DNA of 6,501 bases from the NCBI GenBank assembly GCA_005776545.1, contig SXOY01000249.1:1-6501 (forward strand). Reading direction: 5' to 3'. Origin of the DNA: Planctomycetia bacterium. Its GTDB lineage: Bacteria > Planctomycetota > Phycisphaerae > Phycisphaerales > UBA1924. Shown piece after piece: positions 1-6,068 of this stretch. The position numbers and the translations under genes were made by a program. Below the pieces are notes generated by a model. That model saw only the letters and a list, made by a program, of their open reading frames with translations, searched no databases and had not been told where the DNA came from. How positions within the stretch are numbered: the first letter of the stretch is position 1; each line of letters begins with the position of its first letter.

Positions 1-128
1 AACTGGTTGAAACGCAGCCGCAGTTCAAGCGGTTGGAGATTCCGACACCGTTTCACCCCGATCCAGCGAAGCTGGCGGCGGCGGAGCAGGCGGCACTTTC
101 GCTGGTGAAAGAGGTTTTCGGCGAGTGA
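1..128 (+). CDS. C-terminal end of an unidentified protein (partial, runs off left edge)
   Basis: The frame starting at base 3 is open from the window edge to a TGA at 126-128, giving the last 41 residues of a protein. The tail contains the stretch LEIPTPFHPDPAKLAAAEQ and ends in KEVFGE. It is a proline-containing segment followed by an alanine-rich amphipathic helix. I do not recognise the family from so short a tail. Its stop lies 21 nt before the ATG of the M20 amidohydrolase gene on the same strand and in the same frame, so the two may be co-transcribed. That it is coding is inferred from the open frame, its codon pattern and the tight spacing. Confidence 0.55.
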   Translation, partial: LVETQPQFKRLEIPTPFHPDPAKLAAAEQAALSLVKEVFGE

Positions 129-149
129 TGGACCACCATACAGTTGTGC

Positions 150-1418
150 ATGTCCACCATTTCCACGCATTCTACCGGTACCGCTGTGCAGATTGAACCA
201 AAGCCCACAACTTCGACTGATCTGATTCGCGCACAGATACACGCTGTGCTTGGGGATATTACGAAGTTGCGGCGAGATCTGCATTCGCATCCGGAACTGG
301 CGTTTGAAGAACATCGGACAAGCAAAGTCATTCAGGCAGAACTTACCAAATTGAATATTCCGTTCAAGGCTGGTTTGGCGCGCGGGACAGGGGTTGTGGC
401 GCACCTGGCCCCCACTACTGCTGCGGCGAAAGATGATCCGGCGGTTGCGCTCCGCGCTGATATCGATGCGCTGCCGATTCAGGAACAGACTAAGAAGCCA
501 TATGCAAGCTGTACGAACGGGGTCATGCACGCGTGTGGACACGATGGTCACACGGCGATGTTGCTTGGTGCAGCGCGCGTTCTTTCTCAGCTATCGCATC
601 GTCCGCAGCCAGTAACGTTTGTTTTTCAGCCCGCGGAAGAGCATGGTGGCGGCGGACAGGTGTTGTGTCAGGAAGGGATCATGAAAGGCTCTGCAGGCGG
701 CGGAATTGGCCCGGCGATTGGGAGAATTTACGGGCAGCATGGGTGGCCCAGCGTGCCGCTGCACACGGTTGCAAGTCGCAAAGGGCCGATGCTCGCGAAC
801 TGTGATGAATTTTATATTACTATCAACGGAGTACAGGCACACGGTGCGTATCCACATCTTGGGCGCGATCCGATTCTCGCGGGCGCACATATCATTGCCG
901 GGCTCCAATCAATAGCATCACGCAGCGTTGGCCCGCTTGACAGCGTTGTCTGTACCGTCGGACAGTTTCATGCCGGTACCGCCACCAACATTATCCCCCA
1001 GACCGCACGCCTTGAGGGTACTGTTCGCACACTTAGAGCCGAGACCACGATTCTTGCAAAGGAGCGGGTTTTCGAAATTGTTGAAAACACTTCAAAGGCA
1101 TTTGGTTGTACCGCGGAAATTGATTGGCAGGATGGATATCCCGTGACGTTCAATGATTTCGGGTTGACCGATACGTTTTTTGAAATCGCGCGGTCAACGC
1201 TGGGCACGCCTCGCGTGCAGGAACTTTCTGAGCCGACGATGGGCGGCGAGGATTTCAGCTTTTACGGGCAGCATGTTCCCGCGTGTTTCTTCATGCTTGG
1301 GCTGAAGCCTGCGGGCGTGACACAGATGCCGTCACTTCATCAACCGGATTTTGACTTCAATGACGATGCGCTTGCGACTGGGATAGAGATGTTTGTGAAC
1401 CTCGCGCTGAGGGGTTAA
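150..1418 (+). CDS. M20D-family metal-dependent amidohydrolase (N-acyl amino acid / hippurate hydrolase type)
   Basis: Predicted zinc or manganese amidohydrolase of 422 residues from the ATG at 150, the usual length for peptidase family M20D (hippuricase, IAA-amino acid hydrolase, N-acyl-L-amino acid amidohydrolase). These cytoplasmic enzymes release amino acids from N-acylated forms; the substrate here cannot be told. Seen motifs: LHSHPELAFEE (about 45-55), ALRADIDALPIQEQ (100-113), HACGHDGH (127-134), FQPAEEHGGGG (159-169), YGQHGWP (194-200), the lid-domain motif AHGAYPHLGRDP (230-241), MGGEDFSFY (364-372) and SLHQPDF (395-401). Expected metal ligands are C129, H131, E164, H197 and H397, with E163 as catalytic base, so the site looks intact. 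The start is not certain: a TTG at 144 adds two residues, and neither has a clear Shine-Dalgarno site. The first ~28 residues are outside the conserved domain. The gene ends 11 nt before uvrC, suggesting one operon, though no functional link is evident. Confidence 0.93.
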   Translation: MSTISTHSTGTAVQIEPKPTTSTDLIRAQIHAVLGDITKLRRDLHSHPELAFEEHRTSKVIQAELTKLNIPFKAGLARGTGVVAHLAPTTAAAKDDPAVALRADIDALPIQEQTKKPYASCTNGVMHACGHDGHTAMLLGAARVLSQLSHRPQPVTFVFQPAEEHGGGGQVLCQEGIMKGSAGGGIGPAIGRIYGQHGWPSVPLHTVASRKGPMLANCDEFYITINGVQAHGAYPHLGRDPILAGAHIIAGLQSIASRSVGPLDSVVCTVGQFHAGTATNIIPQTARLEGTVRTLRAETTILAKERVFEIVENTSKAFGCTAEIDWQDGYPVTFNDFGLTDTFFEIARSTLGTPRVQELSEPTMGGEDFSFYGQHVPACFFMLGLKPAGVTQMPSLHQPDFDFNDDALATGIEMFVNLALRG

Positions 1419-1429
1419 GGCACATTTGC

Positions 1430-2863
1430 GTGGCTGATGATCCTGACAACCGAGCGATAGATGCGCACGGCATGATGCCCAAAGACACGCCGCCGGCGTG
1501 GGGCGAGGAGGCGTTTGACCAGCGGATGGTGCGGCTTTCAAAGAAGGCGCGGGAGCTGGCGGATGTGCCGGGCGTATATCTGATGAAGGACTCCGGCGGC
1601 ACAGTGATCTATGTGGGTAAGGCGCTGAGATTGCCTGACAGAGTATCGAGTTACTTTGTACCATCGGCAGAGCTGGGGTACAAGAAGCAGCCCATGCTTG
1701 ATGTGGTGCATGATTTTGATGTATTGGAGTGCGAGGGAGAATGGGAGGCGTTGCTGGCGGAAAACCGGTTGATCAAAGACATTCATCCACGATTCAATGT
1801 GCGATTGACGGATGACAAGACGTTTCCATATCTGGTGGTGACGATGCGGGAAGATTTTCCGCGTGTGTTTGTGACGCGCAATCCGAGCGGTGTCGGTGAT
1901 GAGAATGAAACGCAGTTGCTGAAGGGCGCGAAGGTTTTTGGACCATTTACTCAGGTAGGTGCGTTACGTGAAGCGGTGCAGGTGTTACAGCGCGTATTCA
2001 AATTTCGCACGTGCTCAATTGACATTGTTGATCAGGATCCAAAGAACAGGTTTTTCAGGCCGTGTCTGTTACACGCGATCAATCAGTGCACTGCTCCGTG
2101 CGCGGACAACGTGTCACTCACTGTGTACGGCGAGGATATTGGGAGATTCGTGCGGTTTCTGGAGAGCAAGCGGAGTGTGATGTTGCGGGAAATGCGGCAG
2201 GAGATGGAGGCCGCGGCGAAAGAACTAAATTTTGAGCGGGCGGCGATTGTGCGGGATCAACTGAGCGCGATCGAGAAACTTGAAGAGCGAGGACAGCGTT
2301 CGGAAGGGTGGCAGCCGGAAACTGAGATCTCGATTATTGATCCAGAGGGCGGACTTGCATCGCTGCAAAGGACGCTTGGTATTGAGACTTCAATTCGGTG
2401 TGTTGAGGCGATTGATATCGCACACTTGCAGGGCGGCGAGACAGTTGGGAGCAAGGTGTGCTTTGTGGATGGGAAGCCGCTGAAGAGCGAATATCGGAGG
2501 TATCGCATCAAGACGGTGGAGAACAACGACTACTTTGCAATTCGGGAGGTCGTGAGTCGGCGCTATCGTGAAGCAGGCGAAGGTCATGAGTTGTACCCCG
2601 ATGTCATTTTGATCGACGGTGGATTGGGGCAGTTGCATGCCGCGTTGGAGGCGTTTGAGCAACTGGGTATCAGGCCGCCGATGGTGATAAGCCTGGCCAA
2701 GAAGGAAGAACTGATTTATGTACAGCAAAAGTCAGAGCCTGTGAAACTGGGAAGAGATAACCTGGGGCTGCGGTTATGTCAGGCGATTCGGGATGAGGCA
2801 CATCGGTTTGCCCAGCACTATCACCATGTGTTGCGGCGGAAAAAGACGCTTGGCGAAGAATGA
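1430..2863 (+). CDS. uvrC: UvrC-type excinuclease ABC subunit C lacking the C-terminal (HhH)2 domain
   Basis: Nuclease subunit of UvrABC nucleotide excision repair, which cuts on both sides of a DNA lesion after UvrB loading. At 477 residues it is shorter than the usual ~600. Seen: the GIY-YIG nuclease domain (PGVY 47-50, YVG 61-63, R71, E111 in ENRLIK), which makes the 3' incision in known UvrCs; four cysteines C195, C212, C220, C224 matching the ligands of the [4Fe-4S] cluster reported for E. coli UvrC; a UvrB-binding UVR segment (about 246-281); and the RNase H-like domain for the 5' incision, with D329 (EAIDIAHLQG), D367, D396 (ILIDGG) and H458 (RDEAHRFA) conserved. The protein stops at LRRKKTLGEE, just before the helix-hairpin-helix pair of other UvrCs. 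Reading past the stop meets another stop after eight codons with no HhH sequence, so this is not a simple nonsense break. The GTG start is chosen because AAGG at 1417-1420 sits 9 nt upstream; ATG at 1472 or 1475 would shorten the ~47-residue leader. Confidence 0.95.
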   Translation: MADDPDNRAIDAHGMMPKDTPPAWGEEAFDQRMVRLSKKARELADVPGVYLMKDSGGTVIYVGKALRLPDRVSSYFVPSAELGYKKQPMLDVVHDFDVLECEGEWEALLAENRLIKDIHPRFNVRLTDDKTFPYLVVTMREDFPRVFVTRNPSGVGDENETQLLKGAKVFGPFTQVGALREAVQVLQRVFKFRTCSIDIVDQDPKNRFFRPCLLHAINQCTAPCADNVSLTVYGEDIGRFVRFLESKRSVMLREMRQEMEAAAKELNFERAAIVRDQLSAIEKLEERGQRSEGWQPETEISIIDPEGGLASLQRTLGIETSIRCVEAIDIAHLQGGETVGSKVCFVDGKPLKSEYRRYRIKTVENNDYFAIREVVSRRYREAGEGHELYPDVILIDGGLGQLHAALEAFEQLGIRPPMVISLAKKEELIYVQQKSEPVKLGRDNLGLRLCQAIRDEAHRFAQHYHHVLRRKKTLGEE

Positions 2864-2889
2864 GATGCCGCCGTTGTCGGAACCGCGTG

Positions 2890-2922
2890 ATCGGTCATAC
2901 TGAAACCGATACCCTTGGGTAT
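2890..2922 (+). promoter_or_regulatory. Two overlapping small hairpins at the pyrE start
   Basis: ATCGGT at 2890-2895 can pair with ACCGAT at 2905-2910, and ATACC at 2909-2913 can pair with GGTAT at 2918-2922 around a CTTG loop. The second hairpin contains the first two bases of the pyrE ATG. The two stems share bases 2909-2910, so they cannot form fully at the same time. This could control translation initiation, but the stems are short and no function is established. Confidence 0.2.
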
Positions 2923-3481
2923 GGCGAATTCAAATCTCAGTCACGGTGAAATAGCACGATCAATCGCAGAGGTCGCTTTACTTCGTGGGACGTTTACTTT
3001 GCGATCGGGACGTGTAAGTAATTTCTATCTTGACAAATATTTGTTTTCAACACGGCCGGAGCTGCTAGATCAGATTGGTGAATTGCTCGCCAAACGTGTG
3101 AAGGAAGTTGAGAAGACAATTGGAGCGAAGGTGGTTCGATTGGCGGGCGCGGAACTGGGGGGCATTCCACTGGTGACAGTCACGAGCCTGAAAACAGGCT
3201 TGCCATGTGTATTTGTTCGGAATAAGAAGAAGGAATATGGCACTTCCAAACAGTTGGAAGGGGTCATAAACAAAGGTGACATTACAGTTTTGGTCGAAGA
3301 TGTTGCGACGACGGCGGGTCAGGCGATAGAGGCCGCTGAATCGTTGCGAGAATCTGGAGCGGATGTGCGTGCGATCATTGCCACCATTGACCGCCAGGAA
3401 GGCGCACGAGAAAATGTTGAGAAAGCTGGATTCATCTTTGAATCACTTTTTACAAAGGCTGATCTGGGTATCAACGAATAA
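2921..3481 (+). CDS. pyrE: Orotate phosphoribosyltransferase (PyrE-like)
   Basis: Predicted cytoplasmic enzyme of de novo pyrimidine synthesis, joining orotate and PRPP to give orotidine 5'-monophosphate. It has 186 residues from the ATG at 2921, within the normal OPRT range. Seen motifs: FTLRSGRVSNFYLDKY (25-40), the N-terminal OPRT signature; GAELGGIPL (76-84); the catalytic-loop region RNKKKEYG (100-107); and the PRPP-binding loop VLVEDVATTAGQ (123-134). The K-x-Y-G ending of the catalytic loop and the ELGG motif resemble the shorter archaeal and actinobacterial type more than E. coli PyrE. The PRPP loop has TTAG where many relatives have TTGG. A TTG at 2915 would add two residues; ATG is preferred, though neither has a good Shine-Dalgarno site. 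The gene lies 57 nt after uvrC and is probably in the same transcript. No other pyrimidine gene is nearby. Another phosphoribosyltransferase of the same fold is possible, but the N-terminal signature favours OPRT. Confidence 0.9.
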   Translation: MANSNLSHGEIARSIAEVALLRGTFTLRSGRVSNFYLDKYLFSTRPELLDQIGELLAKRVKEVEKTIGAKVVRLAGAELGGIPLVTVTSLKTGLPCVFVRNKKKEYGTSKQLEGVINKGDITVLVEDVATTAGQAIEAAESLRESGADVRAIIATIDRQEGARENVEKAGFIFESLFTKADLGINE

Positions 3482-3589
3482 TCAGTATGCGAATCTTGCA
3501 AAGATGCGATTGACGCAATAACATTGCGCAGGTAGCAAGGCCGTGTTTTGACGCGCCTTCTTTCAATAATCGCATTTGGAGTACTGCAC
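3482..3589 (+). promoter_or_regulatory. Intergenic region with inverted repeat, possible promoter and Shine-Dalgarno site
   Basis: This 108-nt gap holds a perfect 6-3-6 inverted repeat, CGCAAT (3514-3519) and ATTGCG (3523-3528), overlapping a good -35-like hexamer TTGACG (3510-3515). No convincing -10 follows; TAGCAA 17 nt downstream is weak. GGAG at 3578-3581 sits 8 nt before the ATG at 3590 and is a plausible ribosome binding site, fixing the start of the next gene. The promoter and operator reading is inference. Confidence 0.3.
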
Positions 3590-4030
3590 ATGGCAAAGTC
3601 AAAGAAGTCTGGATCATCTCTCGGAGGAGCTTCGGCCGCGGATCTCGCGAAGGAAGTGGCAAAGCGGCATCAGCGTGTGGCTGCGCTCAAGAGCAAACGC
3701 AACAAACTGCTGCTTGAGATTCGCGATATGGATGAGCAGATCCGGGCAGAAGGCGGATCGCTGCACGGCGCAAGCATTCACGCGTTCGCGTCGGGCGATA
3801 TGCCTTCCCAGGGCCGCAAGCGGTTCATGAACAAGTCCAATCTCCCTGACGCAATGGCAGCAACGATGAAGGGCAAAGAGCTTGGCGTGACCGAAATCGC
3901 CTATGCCGTTGTGAACAACGGATATAAGACGACCGCCGCCAATTTCCGCACAATTGTCAACCAGACGCTGATTCGCCTTCCCGGCCGGTTCAAGAAGGTT
4001 CGTCGTGGCGTGTACACGTCAAAGGGCTGA
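3590..4030 (+). CDS. Small basic protein with coiled coil and C-terminal HARE-HTH-like winged helix
   Basis: A 146-residue, lysine- and arginine-rich protein. Seen in order: a Ser/Gly/Lys-rich N-terminus (MAKSKKSGSS); a charged helical segment with coiled-coil character (about 17-53, including AALKSKRNKLLLEIRDMDEQ); a flexible linker (54-82); and a C-terminal domain (84-143) with LPDAMAATMKGKELGVTEIA, then NNGYKTTAANFRTIVNQTL and FKKVRRGVY. The order helix, EIA, GY-T-NFRT-V-L, F-KV-RGVY fits the HARE-HTH winged helix found in bacterial RNA polymerase delta subunits and in restriction- or chromatin-associated proteins. From this I infer a DNA-binding or nucleoid/transcription role, possibly as a coiled-coil oligomer; the partner is unknown. 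A TTG at 3548 would add 14 residues, but GGAG 8 nt before the ATG supports 3590. The gene faces parB, with a shared terminator between them. Family assignment is by motif recognition only. Confidence 0.85.
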   Translation: MAKSKKSGSSLGGASAADLAKEVAKRHQRVAALKSKRNKLLLEIRDMDEQIRAEGGSLHGASIHAFASGDMPSQGRKRFMNKSNLPDAMAATMKGKELGVTEIAYAVVNNGYKTTAANFRTIVNQTLIRLPGRFKKVRRGVYTSKG

Positions 4031-4059
4031 ATCGTCAACGCAGGTATCGCAAAACTATG

Positions 4060-4092
4060 ACCCCCGGGAACTCCTTGTGAATTCCCGGGGGT
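4060..4092. terminator. Bidirectional intrinsic terminator between the HARE-HTH gene and parB
   Basis: A perfect 11-bp stem, ACCCCCGGGAA (4060-4070) with TTCCCGGGGGT (4082-4092), encloses an 11-nt loop. On the plus strand it is followed by a T-rich tract (TTGTTGTT), 30 nt after the upstream stop codon. On the minus strand it is followed by a stretch containing TTTT (complement of 4051-4054), about 30 nt past the parB stop. It can therefore end both convergent transcripts. Confidence 0.88.
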
Positions 4093-4121
4093 TTGTTGTT
4101 AATGAAAGCGGATACATCACA

Positions 4122-5156
4122 TTATGTGCATTTTCTAAATTTCTCGACGAGTCCGTCGAAATGATCAATGTCATAATATTCAATCATGATTCGTCCGGCG
4201 GTCATTCCTTTACGACCAACGCGAGGCTGTATCTCCACTTTTGTACCAAGTACTTCCCCAATCTGGCGAGCAAGGTCGGCGAGGATAATCAGGGTCTTAT
4301 CTGTTGCTGCATTTTGATGAGCCGCGGCTAGTTCCTGACCGACGCCCCCGAGCTTTCGGGTGCGAATCGCTGATTGCCATTTCTTGACTTCAATTTCCGT
4401 GGTCTTGACGCTCCAGCCGCTTGCCGCAGCACGTTTGCCGAGAATAACGCGTCCACGCTGATCCTGGCTCAATTCTGGCTCCGACTCAAGAGAGAGCAAT
4501 ATCTTGGCGTGACCGTTAGAAAGATCACCGCGAGCCACAAGATCCTGAAGCACGGGTTCCAACTCGGTCAGGCGGATCAGATTGGCAATGGTTGAGCGGT
4601 CGACTCCGACGCGCTCGGCAATCTCAGACTGGGTCATTCCAAATTGCTCGCCAAGGGCGCGAAATGCGAGGGCCTTATCGATCGGATTGAGATCTTCACG
4701 CTGAACGTTTTCAACAATGGCCCATTGGGCACTGTCGCTGTCGGACAATTCACGGATAACCGCTGGAACAGTTCGCAGCCCTGCTTCGGAAGCCGCCCGC
4801 CAACGCCGCTCGCCAGCCACCAATTCCCAGGTCGCCCCTGCAGCCGAGCCATGCCCCCCCACTACTCCCCCGCTCACCGATTGAGTGAGCGGCCGCACGA
4901 CAATTGGCTGCATGACGCCGCTCGTTTTGATCGATGCTGCCAATTGAGCGATTGTGGCATCGTCTATATGTCGGCGCGGTTGAAAACGATTGGGGATGAT
5001 ATCCGCGATCGGAATATGAACCAACCCGTCTGTCTGGTGAGTAGACGGACCGGTATGTTCATTGACAACTGAGGTCTCTACGTGGACTACCTGAACAGGG
5101 GTATGCACAGAAAGTAGACTGCTGAGGCCCCTTCCGAGTTTTTTTGGCTTATCCAT
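4122..5156 (-). CDS. parB: ParB/Spo0J chromosome-partitioning protein (CTPase clamp)
   Basis: A 344-residue ParB of normal length. ParB binds parS, hydrolyses CTP as a sliding DNA clamp and, with ParA, segregates the chromosome origin region. Seen: N-terminal LGRGLSSLL (7-15), the usual ParA-interaction motif; the ParB/Srx nucleotide fold (about 45-155), with SGVMQPIVVRPL (79-90), GERRWRA (115-121) and ENVQREDLNP (149-158) as its CTP motifs; a helix-turn-helix (MTQSEIAERVGVDRSTIANL, 174-193) followed by the parS-binding helices; and a C-terminal dimerisation domain (about 290-340, KVEIQPRVGRKG, IMIEYY). A Gly-rich insertion at about 91-107 sits between the first two CTP motifs. AAGGAA on the minus strand (5164-5169) lies 7 nt before the ATG, a good Shine-Dalgarno site. 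No parA is adjacent: the gene is divergent from a histidine kinase and ends at a terminator, so it appears monocistronic. A parS-like site lies ~190 bp upstream. Confidence 0.97.
   Translation of the reverse strand: MDKPKKLGRGLSSLLSVHTPVQVVHVETSVVNEHTGPSTHQTDGLVHIPIADIIPNRFQPRRHIDDATIAQLAASIKTSGVMQPIVVRPLTQSVSGGVVGGHGSAAGATWELVAGERRWRAASEAGLRTVPAVIRELSDSDSAQWAIVENVQREDLNPIDKALAFRALGEQFGMTQSEIAERVGVDRSTIANLIRLTELEPVLQDLVARGDLSNGHAKILLSLESEPELSQDQRGRVILGKRAAASGWSVKTTEIEVKKWQSAIRTRKLGGVGQELAAAHQNAATDKTLIILADLARQIGEVLGTKVEIQPRVGRKGMTAGRIMIEYYDIDHFDGLVEKFRKCT
4870..4892. repeat. 8-bp inverted repeat inside parB
   Basis: CCGCTCAC (4870-4877) and GTGAGCGG (4885-4892) form a perfect inverted repeat around a 7-nt loop, within the codons of the glycine-rich ParB insertion. 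Adjacent homopolymers (C7 at 4854-4860, C5 at 4867-4871 on the plus strand) make this a low-complexity patch. It may simply be part of the inserted sequence. Confidence 0.4.
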
Positions 5157-5276
5157 GAATCGCTTCCTTGCTTGTTGTAGCAGTGTAGCACGAACTGGCC
5201 TGCGAGTGTTGTGTGAAACTGGCGAAATTGGAACTTCTGCGAGTTTGCATCAAATTATTTGATTGAGCGGTCAGCG
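5157..5276. promoter_or_regulatory. Divergent parB / histidine kinase promoter region
   Basis: This 120-nt gap must hold the starts of both divergent transcripts. On the minus strand, AAGGAA (5164-5169) is the parB ribosome binding site and TACACT (complement of 5182-5187) is a reasonable -10 box, but I find no -35 at the right distance. On the plus strand, TTGGAA (5228-5233), a 17-nt spacer and CAAATT (5251-5256) form a weak promoter candidate, and GAGCGG (5265-5270) could be the kinase ribosome binding site. Only the parB ribosome binding site is convincing. Confidence 0.4.
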
Positions 5277-6068
5277 ATGATTCGAGCTTGCTTGTCCGAT
5301 GAAACTGCAATGTCAGAGCGACACTTCGACCAACACGCGAATGCGTTCCACGTGGAACCAAGGCCGGATGCACTGCTGGATATTCAACTTGCTGACCTTC
5401 AGCGACTCGCATCGCTCGGTGTCTTGACTGCGGCGGTACTGCATGAGATCAACAACGCGCTCACGCCCGCGATGACATACTCGCAGCTGGCACTTGCCAA
5501 TCCTGGTGACGCTGTTTTGATGAAAAAGGCACTCGAGCGTGCGGTTTCAGGTATCAAACATGCCAATCGAATTGCGGAATCGACGCTTGGATTGGCAATG
5601 CCGTCGGAGCGCGAGAGCAAACGCGCGTGTGATACATGTGCCACCGCGGCAATTGAAACGGTTCAGAGTTCTGTTTCAACAATTGCATGCCAAGCTGGAG
5701 TTTCGGTGGTTACAGCATGTGACCATGGAATTCGTTTGGCCATGGATCCAATGGAACTCGAGCAGGTTCTCGTGAATCTCGTCAAAAACTCGATCTGTGC
5801 GTCTCAAATAGGTGGGGTGGTTCACATTCGCTGTTCCACGCAGAACATCACGCAATCGGCGGTAATTGAGGTGGTTGATGAAGGTGTCGGTGTTTGTGCT
5901 TCTATTCGCGAGAAGTTGTTTCGTCCGCTGGCGACGGGTCGGGTTGATGGCCACGGGATAGGTTTGATGGTCTCCCGACGACTCATTGAAGCGGCGGGGG
6001 GAAAACTGGATTTCGATAGCGAGCACTCGCCAGGCGCGAGATTTGTGATCCAGTTGCCCATTAAATAA
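5277..6068 (+). CDS. Soluble sensor histidine kinase, HisKA plus HATPase_c, no recognisable sensor domain
   Basis: A 263-residue two-component kinase from the ATG at 5277. It is expected to autophosphorylate a histidine and pass the phosphate to a response regulator, none of which is encoded here. Seen: a ~35-residue N-terminus without domain features; a DHp helix with the H box LASLGVLTAAVLHEINNALT (about 45-64), phosphoacceptor H56; the N box ELEQVLVNLVKNS (about 160-172); the G1 box VVDEGVGV (199-206); the F box LFRPLATG (214-221); the G2 box GHGIGL (225-230); and a final ARFVIQLP strand. There is no signal peptide or membrane segment, so it should be cytoplasmic. It has eight cysteines, four of them clustered at C118, C121, C138 and C148. 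Other starts are TTG 5259 and ATG 5310; 5277 is chosen for its length and the GAGCGG 6 nt upstream. The gene diverges from parB and carries the parS-like palindrome in its N-terminal codons. Confidence 0.9.
   Translation: MIRACLSDETAMSERHFDQHANAFHVEPRPDALLDIQLADLQRLASLGVLTAAVLHEINNALTPAMTYSQLALANPGDAVLMKKALERAVSGIKHANRIAESTLGLAMPSERESKRACDTCATAAIETVQSSVSTIACQAGVSVVTACDHGIRLAMDPMELEQVLVNLVKNSICASQIGGVVHIRCSTQNITQSAVIEVVDEGVGVCASIREKLFRPLATGRVDGHGIGLMVSRRLIEAAGGKLDFDSEHSPGARFVIQLPIK
5344..5359. other. parS: parS-like centromere site (ParB binding site)
   Basis: CGTTCCACGTGGAACC contains the perfect 14-bp palindrome GTTCCACGTGGAAC (5345-5358). It matches the conserved bacterial parS consensus TGTTnCACGTGnAACA at all specified positions of the 14-bp core; the GTTCCACGTGGAAC form is known from pseudomonads. 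It lies ~190 bp upstream of the parB start, where parS sites often cluster. It sits inside the kinase gene, encoding the residues FHVEP just before the DHp domain. Its role is inferred from sequence and proximity. Confidence 0.85.

Noticed and set aside
1332..1664. Minus-strand open frame of 110 codons across the M20/uvrC junction
   Set aside because: It is antisense to two clear genes and its Pro/Ser/Arg-rich product looks like a shadow translation.
2008..2013. Second CACGTG core, considered as another parS
   Set aside because: The flanks TTTCG and CTCAA do not match the required GTTnC and GnAAC arms, so only the central hexamer is shared.
2861..2914. Possible frameshift or nonsense mutation removing the uvrC 3' end
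   Set aside because: The same frame after TGA gives eight codons and another stop, and there is no room for an HhH domain before pyrE, so the short form appears to be the real gene end.
4644..5072. Long plus-strand open frame (142 codons) opposite parB
   Set aside because: It lies wholly antisense to a well-supported parB, has no recognisable motif or ribosome binding site, and its composition follows the complementary codons.
5139..5145. A7 run (minus strand) in parB codons 4-6 as a programmed frameshift site
   Set aside because: The run encodes the common Lys-Lys of ParB N-termini and no alternative frame of interest follows.
5149..5157. DnaA-box-like TTATCCATG at the parB start, considered as a sign of an origin
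   Set aside because: It matches only 7 of 9 positions, is isolated and encodes the parB start; no box cluster or AT-rich unwinding element accompanies it.
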